From assembly GCA_024220505.1 (NCBI GenBank), contig JAKZZE010000019.1:496001-560000 (forward strand): a stretch of DNA of 64,000 bases. Direction: 5' to 3'. The stretch comes from Rhizopus arrhizus (lineage: Eukaryota > Mucoromycota > Mucoromycetes > Mucorales > Rhizopodaceae). Below the pieces are notes generated by a model, which saw only the letters and a program-made list of their open reading frames with translations, was not told where the DNA came from and made no database searches. Below, piece by piece: positions 25,358 to 36,229 of this stretch; position 1 is the stretch's first letter, and each line of letters starts with the position of its first letter. Position numbers and translations under genes: made by a program.

Positions 25358-25970
25358 GAATGAAAATGAAATTAAAAAAGATGAATATAAAAAAAAAGAG
25401 AAAGAATAGTAGTAGATCTTTATATAGAAAAAAAAAAGAAAATCAATTTCAGTGGAAGACTAGTAACAAGTCTCTCCTATAAATAAACTTGAAAAATAAT
25501 ACCTTGTAGTATTCACGTTTTAGATTATTTTCTATGTTATCTGCAGACAGGTACAATATTAAAAAGGCAAGATTTAATCTCAAAGGCTATGATTATAAAT
25601 AAGGAAGTAATTAATTTCAAGCATTGATCATCTTGTTGTACAGCATTTTGAGTACTTGTTATTGCATAAGGGGATATCACACATTCTTGACAACAAAGCA
25701 AGTACAATCAGTACATTTTGAATTTCAAAACTGATCATCTATCTGCCAAATAGTGATCCTCATTTGCTAAAGTATTCATGAAATTTCACTATAATCTTAT
25801 CTGTATCCCTGTTCCCCTTTATTTTTCCTTTTTTATGGTTGTGTTCATAGTATTTCATATAGAGTACAAATGCATATCGGTCATTTAATCATTGTGACTC
25901 CTTTCAAAGATCCTCATTCAAAAAAAAAAAAAGAGCAGAAAAATAAGAACACGCCCCTTTTTATAAAATA
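25358..25970. promoter_or_regulatory. divergent upstream region of multicopper oxidase and PRO2
   Basis: 613 bp without ORFs. TGACTC, the core of the Gcn4/AP-1-type site, lies at 25895-25900, 71 bp upstream of the PRO2 start codon. An A12 run is at about 25921-25932. Amino-acid control through TGACTC is known for yeast proline genes; here it is only inferred. Confidence 0.45.
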
Positions 25971-27459
25971 ATGTCAAATTCTATAGTAAACATTGCTCGT
26001 TCTGCCAGACTTGCTTCTGTCAGTCTTCAATCAGTCTCAAATGAACAAAAGAATGAAGCGCTTTTACGTATAAAACAAGTTTTAAATGAGCGTAGACAAG
26101 AAATATTTGAAGCAAATGAAAAAGATAAACAAGTAAAAATTCCCTAAGCTTCCTATACATCTCCTAAAAAATATTTGTACATATAACTCTAAACCTAGGT
26201 TGCAAAGGGGTTAGTGGAGTCCGGAAAGCTCTCAGAGTCACTTTTTAAGCGTCTTGATATTTGTCAAGGGGACAAGTTTGATACTATCTTATCTGGTGTA
26301 AGCGACATTACTCAACTCCCTGATCCCACCAAAAAGATAACCATGGCCACCAAGTTGGATGAAGGACTGGAACTTTACAGGATATCTGTACCTGTTGGCG
26401 TTCTCCTGACCATTTTTGAAGCTCGTCCGGAGGTAGTGGTTAATATTTCTTGTTTGGCCCTCAAATCGGGAAATGCTGTTATTTTGAAGGGTGGTAAGGA
26501 AGCAACTTACACAAATGCTGCATTGGCTCGCGTGATTCAGGATGCCCTGGCTAGTTTGTCTGTAATCCCCAAAGAGGCCGTTCAAATTGTGGAAACGCGT
26601 GAAGATATCAGTGCATTGTTAGATTTGGATCGTTATATTGATCTGGTTGTTCCTCGAGGTAGTAATAGTCTAGTGAAATATATTCAGAATAATACAAGGT
26701 ATGATAGGGCTTCATAATTCATAAATAATAATTAAAAACTTAATTTATTCTCTTTTTTCTATTAGAATCCCTGTACTTGGCCATGCAGATGGTATCTGCT
26801 CCGTCTATGTAGATAAAGAGGCAGATATTACCAAAGCTGTAAAACTTGTTGTCGACTCCAAAACAAATTACACTGCAGCTTGTAATGCTGCAGAAACTTT
26901 ATTGGTTCATGAGTCATTGTTGGCATCTGGCTCATTTATTAAAATCGCAGAAGCCCTTTTGCAGGCCGGTGTTACGCTTAAATGTGAAAAGCGAGTTCGT
27001 GAAGCGTTGCTTCAATCCAGTGTTGCTGACAAAGCTGAAAAGATTGAAGAGGCTGTCGATCAAGACTTTGATACAGAATTCTTGGATTTAGTCATGGCGG
27101 TAAAGGCTGTAGATCATGTAGAAGCTGCAGTAATACACATCAATGACCATGGATCAAAGCACACCGATGCTATCATCACTGAAAATAGGGATACTGCAGA
27201 CTATTTCATGACTCGTGTCGATGCTGCTGGTTGTTATTGGAATGCTAGCACTCGATTCGCCGATGGATTCCGCTATGGCTTCGGTGCTGAGGTGGGTGTA
27301 AGTACAAACAAGACTCATGCTCGTGGCCCTGTGGGCTTGGAAGGGTTGGTTATTTACAAATACAAGCTTTTGGGTCAAGGCGACATTGTAGGTGATTACG
27401 GATCTGGTAAAAAGCAATATAAACATGAAACAATCTCTCCTTCCCAGTACTCTTTGTAA
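25971..27459 (+). CDS. PRO2: gamma-glutamyl phosphate reductase
   Basis: Three exons (25971-26132, 26199-26698, 26766-27459) give 451 aa, close to the usual length for ProA/Pro2. It reduces gamma-glutamyl phosphate to glutamate-5-semialdehyde with NADPH, the second step of proline synthesis, in the cytosol. Visible signatures: VPVGVLLTIFEARPEVVVNI, LKSGNAVILKGGKEA, DLVVPRGSNSLVKYI, VLGHADGICSVYVD, and the catalytic cysteine in NYTAACNAAETLLVHE. Near the end is ENRDTADYFMTRVDAAGCYWN and the FGAEVGVSTNKTHARGPVGL signature. No oddities. A TGACTC element lies 71 bp upstream. Confidence 0.96.
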
Positions 27460-27670
27460 ATTATATACAAAAATAAAAAATATATTACAACATGTACATT
27501 TGAAACAAGATTGAAAGATGGATTTTCACTATGCTTATTTGAAGAAATCAGGTCTAGTTCAATTATTATTTTTAGCCAAAGGAGCCAGGCTATTGTATGG
27601 ACAAGTTTATTTCGTTTCTATAATTATATTGAGGTATACACACAAATAGGGGAATGAAGGAAAAAGGAAA

Positions 27671-30600
27671 TCATGGTTGTATCAATGTAGTTTGCTCTTC
27701 ATCAAACAACATATCCCATTGTTCAGCCGGTACAAGCGATCCAAATAACTTTGTCATATTATCTCCCAGCTATAAACAGCTTTTTAGTTTTTTATTTTAT
27801 TTTGCTTGATCATCTTTTGTCTCCTTACCTTGTCTAACTCACGAATGACGTCTTCCATCAAAGTAACATAGGCATAGTAAAATATGTATACATTATCCTT
27901 TTCCAACAATTTCTTGGATCGTGCAATGGGCGCCTTTTTGAGTTGAGAAAGCAATTGTTCCCATGCCTTTTTCGCAGGAGGGAAATAAGGAGGCATGGGT
28001 GTCTTGAGACGAAGGGCTGAGGCCAAGAGGTAAAAATAAAGCAGTACATTTCCAGTCATCTCGCGACGCTCATGAGAAACTGGCGCCATGAAATCATGCT
28101 GAACTTGGTCATGCCATACATCTTTGGACATCACGCTTCGCATCGACAAGAATCGATCAACGATATTTTGACAAGAGAGTAGCATTGTGCGGTACGTGTC
28201 GATCGGAAAGGGACCTTTCAATCGAGGTTCGTTGGGAGTCTGCGCAAGCAAATCTTGCAGTTCGATCAAGGACCGTTGCAAACCTAGCTCGAGGTCCATA
28301 AAGGATTGTGTGGCAAGCTTTTGTTGAGCTTCGTAGGTCAAAAGCTGTGTTTCTGATGGGTTAGGAGCTCTTTCTTCTTGCTCAGGAGCCCTGATAGGAG
28401 CATCAGAATAGAGCGAGATTAATTTTTGGTAGAGCCAAGCAAGTCGCAATAAAAAATCTGATAGACCCTTTCGAAGTTCAACGCGTGCCTCATACGGCCA
28501 AATATAAGCAGTCGCAACAAGACCAAATACAACGCCTACCAGAATAGCAAAACATCGCTGAGTGGCTAGTCGCCAAACCTCTACATCGTTTGTGTCTCGA
28601 TCGTTGTATTTGTTAAGCATCACCAAGTTGTATGCCAGTAAAGTGAATTGTCCAAATTTTCCATGTTTGTTGGTTAAGATCATCCAAAAGTTGGGAATGG
28701 AGAACAACCAGGTAAGGATAGGTAAAACATACATATTTCCAGGGAATAACATGTAAAAGATCATTGCACTATAACAACCTAGTATGGTGGAAAATATACG
28801 ATAGACAGCTACCAGATTTGTTCCTCCTACAGTAGGCGTCATGACAACCATAAGCTTTTTTTTGATTTCATTAGAATCTCATTTTTTTAAAACCACATAA
28901 TGCCTATACTTACCGTAATAAGAGCCCATTCCATACGATATTCTCGATACCAATCTTTTGTAGACTCTAAAAACGCTGGGGTAGCCAATAGAATGGTTGC
29001 AATGGTTGCTTTGATTGCATATCTCATTTTTTGTAACTTGAACAATGAAAATGTCATCCAAACTTGAATAAAGAACTTGCGCCATTTCGTCTTGGGCTTT
29101 GGTGTGTGAAGAGTGTTGAATGTGTTACTTTCATTAGGTGTAAAGGGGATAACATAGTGACCATTGCCCTGAGGACGCTTGACAAAGGGCTTTTTGATAC
29201 ACATCCAAATCCAAGAGAACAAACCAATGTTTTTCTTTTTAGCTTCGTTTAATTTTTTAACAGCCTCAACCAACGAAATTAGTTCTTTGGCAAACTCAGT
29301 CATGTTGAATACAAAGAAATAAACAAGAAATACGTCTTCACCAAGAATGGTGCCTACCGCTTCTTCTTCGGTGCTTTTGCTTTTCCTCATGTGCTGGAGC
29401 CGAATTCGATAGAGCTTTTGGATGGCGTGCTTTTGAGATGTTTCAAAGAGAGTAATGGCCTTTTGAAGGTTTGTCTTCAGCAAGCCCAAGGAAGGGGATG
29501 CAGAGTGAGTTGAACGAGGTTTGGTATCTGAGGTGGCAAAACTTGATTGTAAGTGATAGATGGTTTGCTTACAAGTATAGGCAAGTGACTTGAGTGGAGG
29601 TCGAATGGTCTGGATGAAATCAATCAGTAAGGCGCTTCTGCTCGACTCATTCTTTTCTTCTTCTTCTATTTGTATCTTGGATGTCGAAGGTCTTTCTTCA
29701 AGGAACTGGTTCAGTACATCATCTGTTATCAGGCTTCTTTGTCGGCGCATTTCTTCCTGAAGCTTTCTTCGTCGATAGCCCGGCCTGACGTTCCAATTGA
29801 CATCGGTCAAGTTATCAGTAGAGGCTAACTTGGTCTTTGGAGGCATCTCTTTTAACTTTCTCTTACTCCGGGTCATTTCTTTGTAATGCTGTGTCGTCTC
29901 ACTTCCCATGATCTCAAATTGTATGCCACAGCTACTTCGAAGGCCGCCCATATGCTGAGCCAATCGCTGCATACTCTTGACTACCTGATCGTATTCTTCT
30001 GTTTTTCCTCTCACTTCACTATTCCAAAACGTTTCCAGTTTGGCTTCCTTGAGCGATTTTTGCAATGCGGTAAAGCTAGCCTGATGGGATTGAATGGCGG
30101 CTTGCAAGGTCCTGTTTGCCTTGAATTCCGGTAAATCATCATCCAACAAGAAGGTCTTGGTGAGCAATTTGAGCAAGACACGGTAAGAAGCCAGGGCAGC
30201 GTCGACATCCTTCTTCAGCTTCTTGGCTGCGGATGAGGGCCAGAAGATAACACAGCAGGCGACAGTGATGAGAGTGCCTGTGGCCACGGCCGATGTGATT
30301 TGTTCAATGCGAGAGGTATCAAAATCGCCTCGGTTGACAGAGCCTTCACGTACAACGATAATGAAGATGGTAATGAAGCATAAAGAAGAAGCTGTGGCCA
30401 CCGGAGGTTTGTTCCAGTGGGCTTTCAAGAAAGAAACAATAAAGGTAGAGCCTGCGAGCCAAAAGAACAGGGAAATGCAGTGAGCTACTAGATACTGATC
30501 TTGATCAACAAAATAATCTGTCGTTAGCATCGACCCCAAGCAAACAGAGACCGCAAAGAGAACATAACCCCAGCCGTAAGTTGCGGCTTCTACCATGCCG

Positions 30601-31327
30601 CCTAAGGATTTGGCTGGATTGAAGAACACGGTGGCAGTGGCTACCAAGTGACTCGATGTACGATTGTTACCAATGAATTTATTAAGTGTCGGTATGAATG
30701 TGAACAGGGAGCCCAGAAAGTAAGCAAAGCTGCATTTCAGGACGAGACGTTGACTTGGTGTCAGCTGTAATCGAGCATGGATCTTTTTCCAAAGTTTCAC
30801 AAATCGATTATCTTTGTCTTCTTGTTGTATGACGTGGTGTACCTTGTGTGATTTCTTATGTCCTCCAACAGGGAAAAAGGGTTCATCTGAATCACTTTCG
30901 TCTGTGGATGTTGAAGAAGAAGAGGGTGTTTTTGTACCATATCTTTCCTGATATGATTTCAGTAATGGTGTACGATCGTCTGGACTTGAAAAAAGTAATG
31001 TTTGAATAAAGTGAACAAAAGTATTGTCACTTACCTTGGCTCTTCATTTTCTGGTGACACGTCAGGTAGAGTAGATAATGAAACTGTTCGTTTTTGAGTT
31101 GTACCATCATCCAAAATAACTTCAATTTCGCTCCTGGCTGAAGGCGAAGCTTTTGATAAATCAAATATGTCTTCAAGGTAAGGTGTGTCAAGAGATTGCG
31201 TTCTTTCCAAAAAAAGTGATTGAGGTGAAGCAGACATAAGCACACCGGGATCAGAAAGTGGTGATCCCGCAATGGAGTCTGTTATTGCATTATGTGGTCT
31301 CCTTTTTGGAGAATGAATGTCAACCAT
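27671..31327 (-). CDS. large FUSC/DUF2421-type membrane transporter-like protein
   Basis: Four exons (31327-31035, 30984-28914, 28854-27829, 27769-27671) give 1162 aa. A Ser-rich cytosolic N-terminus precedes a first TM bundle (CSFAYFLGSLFTFIPTL, WGYVLFAVSVCLGS, ATGTLITVACCVIFWPSS). A long charged middle follows, then a second bundle (YAIKATIATILLATPAFL, EWALITLMVVMTPTVGG, CFAILVGVVFGLVATAYIWP). The duplicated FUSC-like halves and the (M)VVMTPTVGG(T) motif fit the fungal DUF2421 / brefeldin A sensitivity-related family, related to aromatic acid exporters. Substrate unknown. The last exon is short: a GTAAGG donor at 27828 joins LGDNMTKLFGSLVPAEQWD; without it the frame would end at 27784. A 39-bp poly-A/T tract sits 35 bp upstream of the start. 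Confidence 0.88.
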
Positions 31328-31358
31328 ACAACGTTGAAAGTTTTTCTTTCTGTTGTCA

Positions 31359-31361
<3 letters not shown>

Positions 31362-31400
<39 letters not shown>
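31362..31400. repeat. 39-bp homopolymer (A on +, T on -)
   Basis: Uninterrupted run located 35-73 bp upstream of the FUSC/DUF2421 start codon in its sense orientation (poly-dT). It is the longest homopolymer in the window. Confidence 0.95.
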
Positions 31401-31404
<4 letters not shown>

Positions 31405-33188
31405 GAATTTGTTTCAAATTTTTTAATAAACGAAAAAGATGCGATTTCCTTTTAAAGTATATGATGTCATGATTAATGTTTCCGGATTGACTTGTCAATA
31501 TTTTAGCTTCCCATTTGATTACTTTAGATTTCTCACTTTCCCATCTTAGATTTCTTATTGATCCCTTTGATATCTTTCCTGTCTATTTTTCAGAAATGTT
31601 TGTCTTTTTTTTTAGTTACTTATTGTATGTCAGTGAATGTAAATAATATATGCTTGATGTTATTCCGATGATGATATCAAAGGGAAGTGTGGAAGCTGAG
31701 AAAAACAAGGAAAAAAAGGATACAGTATATAATTGGACACAAATGAATATAACCTCATTCTCCATATGGTGCCAAAATGCTATCGAGGTTTGAAAGTTCT
31801 ACAGTAAAAATATAGAGCATTAACCCAAATAGTTTAATAAGAGAAATATCAGCAAGATTCTGATCATTTTCTTTTAAAACATGGATAATAATAAAAATTT
31901 TTGTATATGAACATAAAAAGACTTGATATCGTATTTAATTATTAAATACTTGCTATTCGCATAAGCTCGTGCAAGGAGTCATAACACTAGAAATTCATTT
32001 TTACATTTTGAGTCTACCAAATCAATCGTTTTTTCTTTAAAGTGGCAGAAGTATCCCTCGAATTTGATGAAGTAATCTAAATCCTATAAAAAAAAAATAC
32101 AATCCCTACAGGAGTTATTGATATTGAATATTACCATAGATACACTTTTGACTGCTTTTAGAAATGGTATTTCTTTTTCTCTTAGCAAGTTGAAAGCATT
32201 ACAAACAAAATTAGCCAAATGTTAACCTACCGTTTGATGACTTTTTTTTTTTTTATCTTATAATTAGGGCCGCAAAACTGTTTATATTTTCTGTTTTTCT
32301 ACTGATATGAAGGTAGATTCTGCAGTGGTTTTAAGATGACTATTTATTATCAAATTACATACCAGAGTTTATTTGATCTTGGAAAATCTAGTTAAAAGTA
32401 TAGATTATATCTGGACAACTCCAAAGTAGGATTATGAAAGAAACAAAAGACTGATATATTTTGTTTTGATACCTTGCAAAACTAGCCAATAAATGAGTAT
32501 AAGAGAAAATGAGACAAGACGAATGGTGAATAGTAAAGCATAAGGAGTACATTATGTCAATTCAATACAATATCATTAGAGAAAAAAGAGGGTATGAAGA
32601 ATGTTAGGAGTCATGAGAAATCATTTATCATCAATCATTCTTCATGTTTACTTTACTGTTTCTTTAGCTGTCCTCGAAAGCATCAGACTGGGAAGGGGAA
32701 AGGATCGGTTTTGAATGAAAATATATTGATTAATATACATAAAATTGATTATTTGCTTGTTATTTTTACTGTAAAAGCTTATAAATTGACACAAATAATG
32801 AGAACATGTAACAATCATTTGAAAAAAAGAAGAATTATAAAAAATAAGTTCTGTAACCATCTGTTGCTGACCTTTAGATCACTTGTCTGCATTAATAACA
32901 AAACTTTTAAGCCAACTTTTCAGCAGCAGGTATCTTTGACTCATAATTTTAACCAAGTGATTAAATATTTTTTAATTTTATAAAAAAAGATTCATTTTTC
33001 AAGATGAACAAAAGAGTAGCAAAATAAAAACATAATCTTGAAATAGTGTACATGAGACAATATAAAGTGAGTCAAATTTATTGTTTATATCGTTTGTTAT
33101 ATTGGACACATTTGAAAAAAAAAAAAAAAAAAAAATACAAGACTGGACCTATTCGGTGATTAAAAATGAATGCCTTTCTTTTCTTTTA
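31401..33188. other. divergent intergenic region without recognised gene
   Basis: About 1.8 kb, very AT-rich. A 129-codon ORF at 32594-32983 has an A/T-driven composition and no exon context, so I leave it unannotated. An A17 run lies at about 33118-33135 near the Vma22-like start. Confidence 0.5.
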
Positions 33189-33795
33189 ATGTCTAGAGAT
33201 TATAAAAGTGTTTGTGAAGAACTGGATGCTTTGACTGTTTCTTATCTTTCAATTCTAGAAGAATATAGAGAACAGTGGAAAGAGAGCTCGAGTGAGCTTC
33301 AAGAGGTAAGAAAAAAGAGAGAAAAGGAGGTTATTAAAATAAATATAAAAAAAAGGGATTCTTGGAATTAGCTCATGCTAAATATACAATGGGAACCAAG
33401 GTCATTTCACACTATTCTTATGATACACGTATGAAGGCTAATTTACAAGTGTAAGTAAATTCAATATATATTAATTATAAATTTATATTTTTAATAGAGA
33501 AATAGATGATTTAAACAGAATAAATGTAAAGAAAGATGAAAAGATGAAAAGAAAAGAAGGATTAAGACAACGCAAGATGAATAAAGAACAAGAGAAAGAA
33601 GAAAAGAAGGTGGAGAGAAAGAGAGATCCTATTTATTGGTTTGGATTATTCGTGTCACCTTCACTTACTAAAAGTCAAGATAAATTCAAAAAGAGTATAG
33701 AAGGTTTAATTGAACAAGTGAATAAGATGAAGAGATTAGAAGAGATTGAAAAGAGATATAAAGAATTGATAAAAGAGAAGGAAGTGAAAAATTAA
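33189..33795 (+). CDS. V-ATPase assembly factor, Vma22/CCDC115-like
   Basis: Three exons (33189-33305, 33356-33450, 33498-33795), 169 aa. The N-terminal coiled coil reads LDALTVSYLSILEEYREQW, then GFLELAHAKYTMGTKV and SYDTRMKANLQV. A very charged Lys/Glu linker leads to DPIYWFGLFVSPSL, followed by a final helix. The helix, GFL-LA-A(K/R)Y-MG, and DP--WFG-(L)V-P-SL order is that of CCDC115/Vma22. These proteins act at the ER in assembly of the V-ATPase Vo sector. The first intron uses acceptor AAAAG before GGATTC; the more obvious TTAG 15 nt later breaks the frame. The stop codon lies 9 bp from the convergent stop codon. Confidence 0.85.
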
Positions 33796-33804
33796 AATTT
33801 ATTA

Positions 33805-34122
33805 TTATTTGGTATAAAAAGATGTTTGTTCAAGACGCATATTTTCAAATGTTTCAGAATCAACTAAATGAAGTTTAGTACTTGTCTTGTTTACAGTTGG
33901 ACTATCAATTTCAGCATGAACAAGTTCTTGTACATCAGGTATCTCATCACCTAATACACCCCAATTAGCTATACCAGCTCCCATCTTCTTTAAACCATAA
34001 CGTGCTTCTGTTTGACCATTTCTTTGAAAAAGTTAAGTAAGCAGTCAATCTTATCTCCTTATTTACCTAGCAACGTGTCTTTCATGACGATGATAGAATG
34101 TGTTATCTTTACTACGTGACAT
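33805..34122 (-). CDS. small Stm1/HABP4-SERBP1-like protein
   Basis: Two exons (34122-34067 and 34021-33805) give 90 aa. MSRSKDNTFYHRHERHVARN is followed by GLKKMGAGIANWGVLGDEI, then an acidic C-terminal half. The RHVARNGQTEARYGLKKMGAGIANWG section resembles the RH-SRTGR-----K-GGAG--NWG core of the hyaluronan/mRNA-binding (HABP4/PAI-RBP1/Stm1) family, which binds ribosomes and RNA. This is a motif-level match on a very short protein, so the family call is moderate and the function is inference. The exon join is clean (AG|A = Arg). It overlaps 3' flanks with the Vma22-like gene. Confidence 0.7.
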
Positions 34123-34497
34123 TTTTAATTGAAAAAAAGAAAAAGTGAAAAAGTGAAAGACGTGTGTATTTATAGCTTTAGAAGTCGGATGATAGAAAGG
34201 AGTAGAGTCATGTGAGGTCAAGAGGGTAAAAGAACCTATCAGAATTCACTTTATTTGACACCATTTTTTTTATTTTCATGCAAAAATTAATTACAAGGGG
34301 AGACTGGATTAATGCATTTGATATCAACTACCCACGTTCATTAAACAGAATGTTTGTACAACTAAAAGTCAGCTGATGAAGTTTGTTTGAAATAAGCTGT
34401 TGTTTTTTTTTATATTCAACCTATTCATGTTCCTTAATTTATTGGCTGTAAAAGAAAAAAAGAAAAGAAAAGAGGAAAATAAAAAAAAAAAAAAATA
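34123..34497. other. upstream region of small gene, up to TIR element
   Basis: No ORF. It contains the promoter of the minus-strand 90-aa gene and ends in an A-rich run and the TA dinucleotide (34496-34497) that borders the inverted-repeat element. Confidence 0.5.
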
Positions 34498-34546
34498 CTG
34501 CTTTTTTTGAATATGAGTTTGCGTTGAGATAAAAATTAATTTGGGC
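34498..34546 (+). repeat. left terminal inverted repeat
   Basis: About 49 bp matching the reverse complement of 38249-38296. It contains one TTTGCGT motif and a degenerate second copy (TTTGGGC) 22 bp further in. Confidence 0.85.
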
Positions 34547-34656
34547 GAGCTTCTTCCGCTTTCCCTAAACTTTTACTATATTTGGAAAACAATTCAACAC
34601 TCGCTACAAAACAACAACAGCTACAACTTCAATTCGATATTTATTATCATCAACCA

Positions 34657-35800
34657 ATGTCTATAGGCTTCAATAGTCTTCAGGGATCAGCAAACCATCC
34701 TTTGTCGACAGAGGAAATTGATTCTCTTCTCTCAACTTTTAGTAAAGAGCGTAAACGCTTAATATGTCCAAACTGTAATCAACAAGGTCACTTCCGACGA
34801 CATGGTTCTACCAAGTCAGATCTACCACACCTCCTGTTCCGCTGCGTTAGCTGTGGCAAATGCTTTCAGGCAGCATCAATGAAGCATATCATTCACGATT
34901 CATGTCAAGAGCAATCGCAAATTCAGGCACCGACAGACATGGAACAAACTAGATCTTTCCAAAAAAATAACAATACGCACACACCAACAACTCACAGCAG
35001 TCAAAACGACTTGCAAACCCTCCTTGATACAATCCAACGCTTGACACAAGAACTTCAACAGGCAAGAGAAGAGATTAATAGCCTTCGCTCTCAAACTGAT
35101 AAACTCCTGCAACAACTTTTACAACAAACTCAAACTGCGGATCCCTTTCCCAGTTTAAATCAACAACCCGCTCGTCGAAACCCCGAAGCTACGACCCAAA
35201 TGGGTAACATCGAGTCCGCTCCCTGGCACGAACCTGCTAAGGTACAACGTATTAAGGGCAATCTATTTACAAGTCGTAACCAAAGACGCCTACAGCGCCA
35301 AGAGGTTGCTGCACGCTTCCTTCAGCCACCATCAGACAACCAAGGATTACAATATATTTACGTTCCTACGAAGGCTAGAGTTCCAATCGGACAGGTTAGA
35401 TCCCGTTTGCGAAAGCTTGACATTAATAACAACCGAATCCTTGATATACATTATCCTGACCGAAACATCTTGGCCTTATTGGTTCATAATGAATTTGCCA
35501 GTAGAAGAACGTACGAACCGCGCTTTTATGCACCATCGCGACCGTATGGAACGCGCATTACAGTTCATAAGAGTACTCGTCAAGTTTGCTGTTGCCCGCC
35601 ATTTCTTCTCTAAAGGATGGATTAGCAAAAAGACACTTTTAGACATCATTCCAACGCGACACCCAAGACATTAAGAATTAGTAGATGATCTATTCTACTC
35701 AGAGGATGATCAAATGAGCACAACTAATGAACATGATGATAATCACAGTTCCTCAAACAACGCCAACAGCTCCCAACATAGCATTGATTTTGATATTTAA
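34657..35800 (+). pseudogene. LINE-like ORF1 (zinc ribbon plus coiled coil), broken
   Basis: Open from about 34540; first ATG at 34657. It carries a Cys-rich zinc-ribbon-like unit (CPNCNQQGHFRRHG, then FRCVSCGKCF), a Gln-rich coiled coil (LQTLLDTIQRLTQELQQARE) and a basic C-terminal region. The reading frame runs to a stop at 35611-35613. The family-like continuation (ALQFIR, ARHFFSKGWISKKTLLDI) lies in another frame from about 35500, implying one frameshift. A further in-frame stop occurs near 35672, and the Ser/Asn/Asp-rich tail then reaches TAA at 35798-35800. Family knowledge: LINE ORF1 products are nucleic-acid-binding RNP proteins. The present copy cannot make a full-length product. Confidence 0.7.
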
Positions 35801-36198
35801 TGAACCAATTAAATATCATGCTCTTCAACGCCACCGGGTTACCGAAACAAGCTATATCGCCTATTCTATCTCTAGCAAAACACTCATCAGTCTTATTAAT
35901 CGTAGAAACTTGGTTACTATCACCAAATAGATACCCCACCCATCGGAAACAATACCATACATATGGAATAAAAGCACATCCATTCGCCACAAAAGGAAGC
36001 CAAGGCATCCGTCTTTTGGTTAATCCTGCATGTCAGTTCCATGTACATCACCTACCCAACGACGATTCACAACCCTCGCAGTATAAGCTCTCTTTTACAA
36101 TCAAAGATGTTTTGATACACTGTGTGTATTTTCTACCTTCACTTGATAATCAAACTATTGCAGAAGTGCTTGATTCACTACCAAAAACCATCCCATAA
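35800..36198 (+). pseudogene. LINE-like ORF2, 5' fragment (endonuclease domain start)
   Basis: 133 codons that begin in a TAATG overlap with the ORF1 stop codon. LNIMLFNATGLPKQ and VLLIVETWL match the N-terminal strand and catalytic-Glu block of apurinic-like (EEP) endonucleases, as in non-LTR retrotransposon ORF2. HCVYFLPSLDNQTIAEVLDSLP is the next block. The frame ends at 36198, and no GDFN or reverse-transcriptase block follows, so about 85-90 percent of a typical ORF2 is missing. The copy is inert. Confidence 0.75.
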
Positions 36199-36229
36199 AA
36201 CAATATTTTCTGAATTGTCCAAACTAAGG

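Noticed and set aside
27784..27829. Stop codon at 27784 as the end of the FUSC/DUF2421 gene
   Set aside because: A GTAAGG donor and TATAG acceptor join a 33-codon exon with family-like sequence ending at 27671.
32594..32983. 129-codon ORF in the 31.4-33.2 kb gap
   Set aside because: Composition is A/T-driven, there is no motif, and no flanking exons fit.
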